A stretch of 24,550 nt of DNA. Origin: Hyphococcus sp. GTDB lineage: Bacteria; Pseudomonadota; Alphaproteobacteria; Caulobacterales; Parvularculaceae. The stretch spans positions 1-24,550 of the forward strand of contig BQJH01000012.1 in the NCBI GenBank assembly GCA_021604605.1. The letters run 5' to 3'. Both the position numbers and the translations under genes were made by a program. Shown piece after piece: positions 1 to 6,413 of the stretch (within the stretch, counting starts at the first letter, position 1; each line of letters begins with the position of its first letter). A model generated the notes under the pieces. It did not search any database and was not told where the DNA came from. It was given only the letters and a program-made list of their open reading frames with translations.

Positions 1-704
1 CTGTAAAATGCGATCACTCTTTTCTCGCCCTCGACCCCGGACAGTTCTGGGTAAAAATGCGTGACACAATAATCAATCAAATCCTCAAGCGCCTGTTCGT
101 TTTGTTCAAAAGCCAGGCGTTGAAAAATTCCGAACCGCACATGGGAATGAGACAACCGCACCAACACAGAAGATCGCGTTGGCGAAGGCTCATCATTGCG
201 CTCCAGCGCTTCTCCCGTCTCAATCAGCGAAAAAGATTTCGACGTATAAACGCCCAACGCTTCGAGCATTTGCGTCGCCAAAATTTCACGCACCCCGCCC
301 TTGAGGGTTAAGCGCCCATCACCAAAGCGCGAATATGGCGTTTGGCCAGACCCCTTGGTTCCTAAATCAAGGAGACGTTCCTCATCATCACGCAGCTGTG
401 CAAATAAAAACCCGCGCCCATCGCCAATGTCCGGGTTGTATGATCGAAACTGGTGGCCGTGATAGCGGACCGCAATCGGCTGGTCGAAATTATCCGGCAA
501 GGGTGAAAACCGGCCAAAATGATCAAGCCAAGCCTGATCACTTAAGTCGCCAAGGCCAACCTCTTCCGCCCATCGCTGATTGCGATATCGCAGAATATGT
601 TCGGGGAAGGACGCGGCCTCAACCGCATCATAAAATGGCGCCCCCGCCTCATCACCGAGTGAAGTGTAACGTGGGGCGGGCTTGTATGAGGAAGGTAAAG
701 ACAT
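1..704 (-). CDS. selO: Protein adenylyltransferase SelO (YdiU family), N-terminal part, cut by window edge
   Basis: This is the first 234 codons of a SelO-family pseudokinase, which transfers AMP from ATP onto Ser/Thr/Tyr of target proteins and is linked to redox control. The reading frame runs off the left edge, so about half of a family-typical 480-500 residues is visible. Recognisable motifs in order are HGHQF (about residues 82-86), NPDIGDGRG (90-98), KGSGQTPYSRFGDGR (117-131) and VREILATQMLEALG (138-151), then LSHSHVRFG. The inverted kinase ATP site of SelO uses the Lys and Arg of the KGxGxTPYSR block, and both are present. The ATG at 704-702 is chosen because a TGA closes the frame 12 nt upstream of it. 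No strong Shine-Dalgarno is visible. It lies 78 nt downstream of the TetR gene in the same direction, so co-transcription is possible. Family assignment is firm. Confidence 0.9.
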   Translation of the reverse strand, partial: MSLPSSYKPAPRYTSLGDEAGAPFYDAVEAASFPEHILRYRNQRWAEEVGLGDLSDQAWLDHFGRFSPLPDNFDQPIAVRYHGHQFRSYNPDIGDGRGFLFAQLRDDEERLLDLGTKGSGQTPYSRFGDGRLTLKGGVREILATQMLEALGVYTSKSFSLIETGEALERNDEPSPTRSSVLVRLSHSHVRFGIFQRLAFEQNEQALEDLIDYCVTHFYPELSGVEGEKRVIAFY

Positions 705-782
705 ATCTGGCTTTGTTCAGGGGATTTCATGACTTTGCAAGCTCGCCTGTCGTTTCACCGCCGTCGAATTGACACAGGCTCG

Positions 783-1355
783 TCAAACCATACTCAAAGC
801 CGCGTTCCGCGCCTGACGCAACATTGTTAGCGAGGCGCCAGACTTCGCCATCACGCGCATACCAAAATAAACGGATGTGAGAAGACTGGCTGTTTCTTTC
901 CGCGCCTTGTCTGACTTTACTCCGTCGAGCGCGTCGCCAAATGCAACTTGCATTCTGGCGACACCTCTTGAAACCATTGCTTCTACATCCTTATCGTGAG
1001 GCGCCTGATCAACAGATGCATTGCACAAAAGGCACCCGCGCCTGTCATTATCGATGGTGACAGCCTCGATGACTGCGTTCAACAGCGCTTCAATGCGCTT
1101 GGCGCCGCTACGTTTTTTACCTTCCTCGCCTGTTAAGAGGGCCACCGCCCCTGCGACCTCATGCTCGTCATAATCTCGCAAGGCCCGTAAATAGAGGGCG
1201 CGCTTGTCGCCAAAAGCCGCATAAAGGCTGCCTTTATGCAGGCCGCTCGCCTCAATAAGGTCAGCATAAGACGCGCCCTCATAGCCCTTGCGCCAGAAGA
1301 CATCCTTGATCGCGCCTAAAACTTCTTCTTCATCAAACTCTCTGGGCCTGGCCAT
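783..1355 (-). CDS. TetR-family transcriptional repressor, NemR-like
   Basis: A 190-residue TetR-family regulator. Residues 7-55 form the N-terminal DNA-binding domain, with the helix-turn-helix around ADLIEASGLHKGSLYAAFGDK. The rest is the all-helical ligand and dimer domain. The segment RGCLLCNAS (106-114) matches the conserved GCLL-N region of NemR-type repressors. It holds two cysteines (C108, C111) near where E. coli NemR senses electrophiles, so redox or electrophile sensing is plausible but inferred. The ATG at 1355 is preceded by GAGGAG with good spacing. The gene is divergent from the DM13 gene, and the shared intergenic region carries two matching palindromes, one overlapping its own predicted -35. 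Autorepression and control of the divergent pair are therefore likely. selO follows on the same strand. Confidence 0.88.
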   Translation of the reverse strand: MARPREFDEEEVLGAIKDVFWRKGYEGASYADLIEASGLHKGSLYAAFGDKRALYLRALRDYDEHEVAGAVALLTGEEGKKRSGAKRIEALLNAVIEAVTIDNDRRGCLLCNASVDQAPHDKDVEAMVSRGVARMQVAFGDALDGVKSDKARKETASLLTSVYFGMRVMAKSGASLTMLRQARNAALSMV

Positions 1356-1379
1356 AAAATTTCTCCTCGCGGGTTTGTG

Positions 1380-1407
1380 ATTACACCATAATTGACTGAT
1401 AGGTCAA
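1380..1407 (-). promoter_or_regulatory. Predicted promoter of the TetR gene
   Basis: On the minus strand, TTGACC (1407-1402) is followed after 16 nt by TGTAAT (1385-1380). The expected transcription start is about 18 nt before the TetR ATG. The -35 box lies inside the operator-like palindrome at 1392-1407, consistent with autorepression. Confidence 0.5.
1392..1407. promoter_or_regulatory. TetR operator candidate 1
   Basis: TTGACTGATAGGTCAA is an imperfect 16-bp palindrome with core TGAC-N6-GTCA. It shares half-sites and spacing with the second site at 1433-1446. The centres are exactly 40 bp apart, roughly four helical turns, so both would face the same side of the DNA. Confidence 0.6.
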
Positions 1408-1432
1408 AAATAGATACCCCACATCTCATTGA

Positions 1433-1446
1433 TGACCATATGGTCA
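1433..1446. promoter_or_regulatory. TetR operator candidate 2
   Basis: TGACCATATGGTCA is a perfect 14-bp palindrome with the TGAC-N6-GTCA core of operator candidate 1. It sits between a possible -35 (TTGATG, 1429-1434) and -10 (TATTAA, 1451-1456, 16-nt spacing) for the rightward DM13 gene. A bound repressor would block that promoter. Confidence 0.65.
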
Positions 1447-1497
1447 AGTATATTAAAAAACCAAGACCCAAAAGCCTCACACCCGAAAGGAAATATT

Positions 1498-1920
1498 ATG
1501 TTCAAGAAACTTACCATCGCTATCGTCGCACTTTTTGTCGCCAACGCCGTCACGATCAGTTCAGCCTCTGCCCAAGGCGCGCATGACCAGGAAGCAACCG
1601 TTGCGTCATCCGTACTTAAAAGCGGAAAGTTTAAAGGCCTCAACAAGCACGTCACCACAGGCGGCGTATCAATTATCAAAACAGCCAGTGGCTATGTCGC
1701 TATTTTGGAGGGCGACTTCTCACTCGACGGCGCGCCGGCCCCAACTCTTGGGTTTGGCAAAAACGGGTTCGACAAAAAATCGGAATTCACAAAACTGGAA
1801 TCAAAAACAGGCCTTCAGGTCTATGCAATTCCGGCCAACATAAACCCGGCTGACTATGATGAGTTTTATGTATGGTGTAAGGATTTCAGCGTCGGTCTTG
1901 GTGTTGCATCCTTAAAATAA
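1498..1920 (+). CDS. Secreted DM13-domain protein
   Basis: A 140-residue exported protein. A signal peptide covers about residues 1-25 (Lys-rich start, hydrophobic core, ASAQ cleavage region). The rest is one DM13 domain: GKFKGLNKHVTTGGVSI at its start, the GYVAILEGDF strand, GLQVYAIP, and the terminal WCKDFSVGLGVASL with the single conserved Cys. DM13 domains are predicted beta-sandwich modules proposed for electron transfer or redox roles, and the exact function here is unknown. The ATG at 1498 is preferred over an upstream in-frame ATG at 1429 because AAAGGAAA precedes it and the signal peptide begins there. The longer version would also start within the operator region. It is the first gene of a rightward pair, probably under the divergent TetR. 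Confidence 0.82.
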   Translation: MFKKLTIAIVALFVANAVTISSASAQGAHDQEATVASSVLKSGKFKGLNKHVTTGGVSIIKTASGYVAILEGDFSLDGAPAPTLGFGKNGFDKKSEFTKLESKTGLQVYAIPANINPADYDEFYVWCKDFSVGLGVASLK

Positions 1921-1930
1921 ACCCTACCCT

Positions 1931-1969
1931 ACACTGCTTGAACAAGCTTCAGGCGGTGTGTGATTTTTT
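1931..1969 (+). terminator. Attenuator-like terminator between the DM13 and membrane-protein genes
   Basis: A 12-bp stem with two G-U pairs (1931-1942 with 1948-1959) and a 5-nt loop is followed a few bases later by six T at 1964-1969. It lies between two genes 63 nt apart in the same direction, so it may lower expression of the second gene. Confidence 0.5.
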
Positions 1970-1983
1970 AAAGGAACGAAACC

Positions 1984-2343
1984 ATGAAAATCATTTCTAC
2001 AAAATTCCACGGTTTTATCGACTACGCCACCGCGGTTGTTTTAATCCTCGCCCCTTTTATTATTTTTCCTGCTGGCGCACCACTGACCGCAAAAGCTCTT
2101 TCCGCTGTAGCCGGCATCGCTTTGATCTTATATAGTCTCGTCACTGACTACTCCGTAAGCGTTCGCAATGCGATCCCGTTTAAAGTCCATTTGGGTATTG
2201 ATTTTATTGCAGGCGCTGCGTTTGTGGCCACGCCTTTTGTTCTTGGGTTTACAGGACTGACCCAGCACTATTTTATAGTGATCGGGGCAGCCATTATCGC
2301 CGTCGTACTACTGACTGACAGCAATATTGAAGAAGAGCAGTAA
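1984..2343 (+). CDS. Small four-helix membrane protein, SPW-repeat-like
   Basis: A 119-residue hydrophobic protein with four predicted transmembrane segments, near 12-32, 37-55, 68-88 and 92-111. Its two halves resemble each other: FHGFIDYATAVVLILAPFI near the start is echoed by VHLGIDFIAGAAFVATPFV at about 69-87. This internal duplication, with a conserved His-x-x-x-Asp lead-in and a Pro inside the helix, is typical of SPW-repeat-like membrane proteins of unknown function. The tail NIEEEQ is acidic. The start has AAAGGAACG upstream. It follows the DM13 gene with a terminator-like hairpin between them. Function is not known. A membrane partner of the DM13 protein is only a guess from position. 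Confidence 0.7.
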   Translation: MKIISTKFHGFIDYATAVVLILAPFIIFPAGAPLTAKALSAVAGIALILYSLVTDYSVSVRNAIPFKVHLGIDFIAGAAFVATPFVLGFTGLTQHYFIVIGAAIIAVVLLTDSNIEEEQ

Positions 2344-2357
2344 CAGCTATTCTCCTC

Positions 2358-2381
2358 GCAAGGCCTATGCGCAGGCCTTGC
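2358..2381 (+). repeat. Perfect 9-bp inverted repeat after the membrane-protein gene
   Basis: GCAAGGCCT and AGGCCTTGC form a perfect stem around a 6-nt loop, 15 nt after the stop codon of the 119-residue protein. No T-run follows, so it is a stable 3' hairpin rather than a clear intrinsic terminator. Confidence 0.5.
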
Positions 2382-2522
2382 CCATTCAACAGGAATAAAA
2401 TATTAGTGCATTCTGCCAATTGGCCGGTCGATTTCCATCGGCTGGCCAAGTTCATGATACGAAGGCGCAATTTATATAACTCTATGGTTGCATTCAGGCG
2501 AGTCAACGCTAAAGCAGCCTGC

Positions 2523-3752
2523 ATGAATGACACCACTGATTTATCCTTGCCAAATGCAAATGACATTGCCGCTGCCGCGCAGCGCATAGAAGGCCGCGTT
2601 GTTCGTACGCCGTTACTTCGCGCTGAAAAATTGTCAGCCATGACCGGTGTCGATATCTGGATCAAACTGGAAAACTTGCAATATACGGGCGCCTTTAAAG
2701 AACGCGGCGCCCTCAATAAATTACTGCAACTGACCGATGCGGAGCGCAAACGCGGCGTCATCGCAGCATCCGCTGGCAATCATGCCCAAGGTGTCGCCTT
2801 ACATGCCAGCAAGCTGGGGATCAGCGCTGTCATTGTCATGCCGGTGACAACCCCAGACGTCAAAATCCGCCAGACCCGTGAGTTGGGCGCCGAGGTAATC
2901 CGCGCCGGGCATACTTTTGACGAAGCACGCGCCCACGCTGCGAAAATACAGCAAGAACGTAACCTTGTTTTTGTGCATCCCTTTGACGATCCGAACATTA
3001 TTGCAGGCCAGGGCACGATTGCTCTTGAGATGCTTGAGGACGGGCCACGATTTGATGCGCTGCTGGTCCCCATCGGCGGCGGCGGGTTAATAGCAGGGAT
3101 CGCCCTTGCCGTAAAAAATGGCAGTCCCGAAACTCAAATCATCGGTGTGCAAACGGAACTCTTTCCTTCTATGGCGAATGCTATCGACGGGAAGGAGCGC
3201 GCCCTGGGCGGCGACACATTGGCTGAAGGCATCGCCGTTAAAGAAGCAGGGGAACTCACAAGACAGATTGTGCGCGAGTATGTTGATGACATCGTGCTTG
3301 TTAATGAACGTATTCTGGAACGCTCACTCTCCATCTTAATGAACGATCAAAAAATACTCGTGGAAGGCGCGGGCGCGGCAGGACTTGCCGCTATCTTGTC
3401 TGCCCCGGGGCGCTTCAAAGGCAAGAGTGTTGGCCTCGTCCTTTGTGGCGGCAATATTGATGCGCGGCTTCTTTCGATGATCTTGATGCGGGACCTGGCC
3501 CGCGCCGGAAGGCTGGCGCGGTTGCGCGTACAGCTTCTCGACATGCCCGGTCAGCTGGTCCGGGTTGCCTCGATCATTGCCGAGCTGGAAGGCAACGTCA
3601 TCGATGTGGGTCACCACAGAACCTACTCAGACTTGCCCGCAAAAATGACATGCATGGACGTAACGATCGACACGCAAGGGCAGGACCATTTGAACCGCAT
3701 CATCGCGAGCTTGAAATCGGCTGGGTATGAAGTGGAAATCGCCGCTTACTGA
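2523..3752 (+). CDS. ilvA: Threonine ammonia-lyase (threonine dehydratase) with ACT domain
   Basis: A 409-residue PLP enzyme that deaminates L-threonine to 2-oxobutanoate and ammonia, the entry step to isoleucine. The fold-type II catalytic domain shows the PLP lysine in TGAFKERGA (K59), the substrate-binding loop SAGNHAQG (83-90) and the phosphate-binding GGGGL (185-189). The last ~75 residues form an ACT domain (RLRVQLLDMPGQLVRVASII...), as in single-ACT threonine ammonia-lyases of about 400 residues. The frame is open back to 2367, but the preceding 52 residues are basic and unlike the family, so the ATG at 2523 is preferred, although its Shine-Dalgarno is weak. Serine or other hydroxy-amino-acid dehydratase activity cannot be excluded. 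It appears to be a single transcription unit. Confidence 0.88.
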   Translation: MNDTTDLSLPNANDIAAAAQRIEGRVVRTPLLRAEKLSAMTGVDIWIKLENLQYTGAFKERGALNKLLQLTDAERKRGVIAASAGNHAQGVALHASKLGISAVIVMPVTTPDVKIRQTRELGAEVIRAGHTFDEARAHAAKIQQERNLVFVHPFDDPNIIAGQGTIALEMLEDGPRFDALLVPIGGGGLIAGIALAVKNGSPETQIIGVQTELFPSMANAIDGKERALGGDTLAEGIAVKEAGELTRQIVREYVDDIVLVNERILERSLSILMNDQKILVEGAGAAGLAAILSAPGRFKGKSVGLVLCGGNIDARLLSMILMRDLARAGRLARLRVQLLDMPGQLVRVASIIAELEGNVIDVGHHRTYSDLPAKMTCMDVTIDTQGQDHLNRIIASLKSAGYEVEIAAY

Positions 3753-3794
3753 TGGCTTGCCATAGCGAGGAAAAAATTCTTGCATCCCACGATT

Positions 3795-3822
3795 TTGAGG
3801 TTAAATGGACCCTGACGATAAA
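3795..3822 (+). promoter_or_regulatory. Predicted promoter of the polyamine operon
   Basis: TTGAGG (3795-3800) is followed after 16 nt by GATAAA (3817-3822). Initiation would fall near 3829, just before the first leader hairpin at 3840. Each box matches the consensus at four of six positions. Confidence 0.4.
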
Positions 3823-3828
3823 GCGCGC

Positions 3829-3942
3829 CGCAACGCCCGGCCCTAACTCATCTTAAGGGCATGGTAGTACGAGCCGCCGGTAGCGTCTTGGTTTTTGGTC
3901 TTGCTCGCCTTGGCGGGTGCTGAGGATTGAGGAGTTAGTGGT
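3829..3942 (+). ncRNA. Structured 5' leader of the decarboxylase operon, speF-leader candidate
   Basis: The untranslated stretch before the small ORF holds two competing pairings. GCCCT (3840-3844) pairs locally with AGGGC (3856-3860), and the helix continues with AA/TT past a bulge. Alternatively, 3843-3852 pairs with 3929-3938 at nine of ten positions. The core is CTAACTC with GAGTTAG, and this covers the GAGGAG Shine-Dalgarno of the small ORF. A CCGCC/GGCGG pairing (3874-3878 with 3912-3916) could close the middle. The two uses of the 3843-3849 arm exclude each other, as in a riboswitch. Position and host fit the known alphaproteobacterial speF leader motif found before ornithine decarboxylase genes. 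I recognise it from context and structure only and could not run a covariance search. Confidence 0.6.
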
Positions 3943-4080
3943 ATGGCCAATGACGCCCTTACCTTACAATTTGCCGCCTCAAGCAAAGCTGCAGCGCAGC
4001 TTAGCGAGACCTTTTTGTCTTCAAAACATCAAGAGTTTCTGGCCGCTATTGCGGAATTCATCAGTGCGAAGCGGGCTTAG
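3943..4080 (+). CDS. Small 45-residue ORF upstream of the decarboxylase, possible leader peptide
   Basis: An ATG at 3943 preceded by GAGGAG with 8-nt spacing opens 45 codons ending at TAG 4080. The product starts MANDALTLQF and is alanine-rich and helix-prone, with an amphipathic second half and the basic end SAKRA. There is no signal peptide and no Cys. I do not recognise a family. Its Shine-Dalgarno is the strongest in this leader and is the element that the upstream CTAACTC arm can cover. Its stop codon lies in the loop of a hairpin (4071-4075 with 4082-4086). It could be a regulatory leader peptide whose translation controls the decarboxylase, by analogy with E. coli speFL (no sequence similarity seen), or a genuine small protein. 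The next gene starts 94 nt after its stop. Confidence 0.6.
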   Translation: MANDALTLQFAASSKAAAQLSETFLSSKHQEFLAAIAEFISAKRA

Positions 4081-4151
4081 TCCCGCCTGACCCGCTCTCG
4101 CTGGCAGGGATCGCCCTGCCGCCGTTGAACGCTTGGCGCTTTTGCGCGCCA
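4071..4151 (+). promoter_or_regulatory. Three hairpins between the small ORF and the decarboxylase
   Basis: Three perfect stems follow one another: GCGGG/CCCGC (4071-4075, 4082-4086), GGCAGGG/CCCTGCC with a 4-nt loop (4103-4109, 4114-4120) and TGGCGC/GCGCCA with a 6-nt loop (4134-4139, 4146-4151). The first overlaps the end of the small ORF, so ribosomes there would open it. None has a T-run after it, so intrinsic termination is unlikely. Roles in Rho-dependent attenuation, translation control or RNA stability remain open. Confidence 0.5.
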
Positions 4152-4174
4152 GATCGCATTCCGGAATTGCCTTT

Positions 4175-5380
4175 ATGTCCGTTACGTCTTCTTTCTCGCC
4201 CGTCCCGCGCGTTACCCCTTCCCCAACTTCCTGGCACAGTCTGCCTGCTTATACCTCTGTGCCTGAGGCATTGGCGGCCCATGTCAACGACGACCATCTT
4301 TACGTTCTCTACCCTGAAAAAATTGCACAAGCGGCGCAGACCTTTCTAACCGGATTTCCAGGCTCCGTCCTCTATGCGGTAAAAGCGAACCCGCACCCGG
4401 TGGTATTAAAAACCCTTTGGGAAGAAGGCGTGCGCCATTTCGATGTCGCCTCGATGCGCGAGGTTGAGCTGGTCCACACGACGCTACCGCAAGCAAAAAT
4501 GTTTTTAATGCATCCGGTGAAGTCTCGCGCGCTCATTGCCCACGCTTATGCTATAGGCGTGCGTGACTTCGCGTTTGATTGCCTCGATGAGTTAAAGAAA
4601 ATCGTCGCCGTCACTAATGGCGCAAAAGACCTTCATCTGCATCTTCGTTTAGCGCTAAACGAAGGCGATGCAGTAATGCCGCTGACCGGAAAATTCGGCG
4701 CGAGCCATGAAGCAGTGTTCAACCTCTTACCCCTTGCGCGCGACCTGGGACAGAAGCTGGGCCTTTGTTTTCACGTTGGTTCGCAATGCCTTGAGGCGAA
4801 TAACTACGCCACAGCCATTCACTATGCACGGCAACTCGTTGATGAAGCAGGGGTTAAGATCGACTCAATTGATGTCGGGGGCGGTTTCCCTGTTGCTTAT
4901 CCGGATATGCCTGTCCCGCCGATGCAAACATTCTTTGAGGTGATCGCGGACAGCATCAAAGAAAACAATTTCGACACGGTGGAAATCTTCGGCGAGCCGG
5001 GCAGAGCCTTATGCGCAGAGGGTGGTTCAACATTGGCGCGTATCGAGCTGCGCAAAGACAAAGATCTCTATCTGAATGATGGGGTCTATGGATCGCTCTT
5101 TGACGCCGGGCAGTGTGCCTGGAAATTTCCCGTCGAACTCCACCGCGACCGTCCCCCTTCGCCCGCCGCGAACAGTGTCCCGTTCCGTTTTTTCGGTCCG
5201 ACCTGCGACAGCATAGATGTTATGACAGGCCCGTTTCATCTGCCTGAAGACGCTGGAGAAGGCGACTGGGTCGAGGTCAAACACCTTGGCGCCTATGGTC
5301 AGGGCCTCGCCGGGCGCTTCAATGGATTTCACTCAGAGACAACCGTGGCGATTACAACGCCTGAAAGGCAAGAACGATGA
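4175..5380 (+). CDS. PLP-dependent ornithine (or lysine/ornithine) decarboxylase, fold type III
   Basis: A 401-residue decarboxylase of the alanine-racemase-fold ornithine/diaminopimelate decarboxylase group. It likely converts ornithine to putrescine in the cytoplasm. Motifs in order are YAVKANPHP with the PLP lysine K70, HVGSQ (200-204), the glycine loop GGGFP (235-239), EPGR (274-277), TCDSID with the catalytic Cys C344, and GAYG (372-375). The Cys-Asp-Ser-x-Asp motif and the length fit ornithine decarboxylases better than diaminopimelate decarboxylase, and the operon partners agree. Lysine or dual specificity cannot be excluded. The ATG at 4175 has GGAA upstream. The frame is open from a TTG at 4133, but that falls inside a hairpin. 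Its TGA overlaps the next ATG (ATGA). Expression is probably controlled by the leader and small ORF upstream. Often named odc or speC/speF in other genomes. Confidence 0.85.
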   Translation: MSVTSSFSPVPRVTPSPTSWHSLPAYTSVPEALAAHVNDDHLYVLYPEKIAQAAQTFLTGFPGSVLYAVKANPHPVVLKTLWEEGVRHFDVASMREVELVHTTLPQAKMFLMHPVKSRALIAHAYAIGVRDFAFDCLDELKKIVAVTNGAKDLHLHLRLALNEGDAVMPLTGKFGASHEAVFNLLPLARDLGQKLGLCFHVGSQCLEANNYATAIHYARQLVDEAGVKIDSIDVGGGFPVAYPDMPVPPMQTFFEVIADSIKENNFDTVEIFGEPGRALCAEGGSTLARIELRKDKDLYLNDGVYGSLFDAGQCAWKFPVELHRDRPPSPAANSVPFRFFGPTCDSIDVMTGPFHLPEDAGEGDWVEVKHLGAYGQGLAGRFNGFHSETTVAITTPERQER

Positions 5381-6411
5381 CATCAACGCCCAACACCAAA
5401 GCAGAACTTCTCTCCTCTCCTGTTGAGCACATCGACATCACAAAAATCGATGCCCGTCCCATCATCGAAGCGATGGGCAAGATGTCGTTTTCATCTCGCG
5501 ATCTCGCCCGCGCGTCTGATATTTTTAAACAAGCCGTTGGCGATAAAAACTGTTCCGTGATCCTGACCCTAGCAGGCTCAACATCCGCAGGCGGCTGCAT
5601 GCATGTTTATCGCGATCTTGTAAAATACGGGATGGTGGACGCGATCGTCTCTACCGGCGCCTCCATCGTCGATATGGATTTTTTTGAAGCGCTGGGGTTC
5701 AAGCACTATCAGGCCGACAGCGCCGTCGACGACAATGATTTGCGGGCGCTATATATCGACCGGATTTATGACACCTATATTGACGAAGAAGAGCTGCAGG
5801 CTTGCGATCACATCACCAAAGAGATCGCGGACAGCCTTGATCGTCGCCCTTATTCATCACGCGAGTTTATTTGGGAAATGGGCAAATGGCTCAAAACCAA
5901 CGCGAAGAAAAAAGGCAGCCTGATCGAGACTTGCTACGATCATAACGTGCCGATCTTTGTCCCGGCTTTTTCTGATTGCTCTGCAGGTTTTGGCCTTGTC
6001 AAACACCAGGTCGAAAACCCTGGCAATTATATGAGCATCGACAGCGTTGCGGATTTTCGTGAATTGACCGACATCAAAATCAAAGCCGGATCAACAGGTC
6101 TCTTGATGATCGGCGGCGGCGTGCCGAAAAACTTTGTGCAGGACACGGTCGTGTGTGCAGAAATTCTGGGCGTTGAAGCAGAGATGCACAAATATGCGGT
6201 GCAAATTACCGTTGCCGATGTTCGCGATGGTGCGTGCTCATCCTCCACCCTCAAGGAGGCGGCAAGCTGGGGCAAAGTGCAGACGACCCTGGAACAGATG
6301 GTGTTTGCAGAGGCGGGAACGGTTGTTCCTCTTCTCGCCTCCGACGCTTATCATTCCGGCCTATGGAAAGATCGCCCACGACGCAATTTCGCTAAACTGT
6401 TCGAGGCATAA
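5377..6411 (+). CDS. Deoxyhypusine synthase-like protein, probable aminobutyltransferase
   Basis: A 344-residue member of the deoxyhypusine synthase family. Eukaryotic and archaeal members use NAD+ to move the 4-aminobutyl group of spermidine to a lysine of eIF5A, and the related homospermidine synthases move it to putrescine. Conserved features include TLAGSTSAGG (64-73, NAD region), IVSTGASIVD (90-99), GGGVPKNF (247-254) and EAASWGK (294-300). K300 aligns with the catalytic lysine of human DHS (K329), and W298 and E294 align with its substrate-site residues. Bacteria lack eIF5A, so the acceptor must differ. Putrescine or agmatine is suggested by the neighbours. The start overlaps the decarboxylase stop by 4 nt, and only 2 nt separate its stop from the ureohydrolase, so the three are surely co-transcribed. 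Family is firm, substrate inferred. Confidence 0.85.
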   Translation: MTSTPNTKAELLSSPVEHIDITKIDARPIIEAMGKMSFSSRDLARASDIFKQAVGDKNCSVILTLAGSTSAGGCMHVYRDLVKYGMVDAIVSTGASIVDMDFFEALGFKHYQADSAVDDNDLRALYIDRIYDTYIDEEELQACDHITKEIADSLDRRPYSSREFIWEMGKWLKTNAKKKGSLIETCYDHNVPIFVPAFSDCSAGFGLVKHQVENPGNYMSIDSVADFRELTDIKIKAGSTGLLMIGGGVPKNFVQDTVVCAEILGVEAEMHKYAVQITVADVRDGACSSSTLKEAASWGKVQTTLEQMVFAEAGTVVPLLASDAYHSGLWKDRPRRNFAKLFEA

Positions 6412-6413
6412 AA

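Noticed and set aside
542..730. Minus-strand 62-codon frame beginning upstream of selO
   Set aside because: It is an out-of-frame reading of the selO start region, and the SelO motifs are in the other frame.
2358..2381. Possible intrinsic terminator
   Set aside because: The stem is perfect but no T-run follows on the plus strand, so it is reported only as a hairpin.
2367..2522. Upstream extension of the threonine ammonia-lyase frame by 52 codons
   Set aside because: The extra residues are basic and unlike the family, no ribosome site precedes the early start, and the frame would begin inside the 2358-2381 hairpin.
4061..4330. Minus-strand open frame of 89 codons over the decarboxylase start
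   Set aside because: Composition is shadow-like, it has no domain or ribosome site, and it lies opposite the small ORF and the hairpins.
4175..5380. Diaminopimelate decarboxylase (lysA) as an alternative call
   Set aside because: Length, the Cys-Asp-Ser-x-Asp motif and the operon partners favour ornithine or lysine/ornithine decarboxylase.
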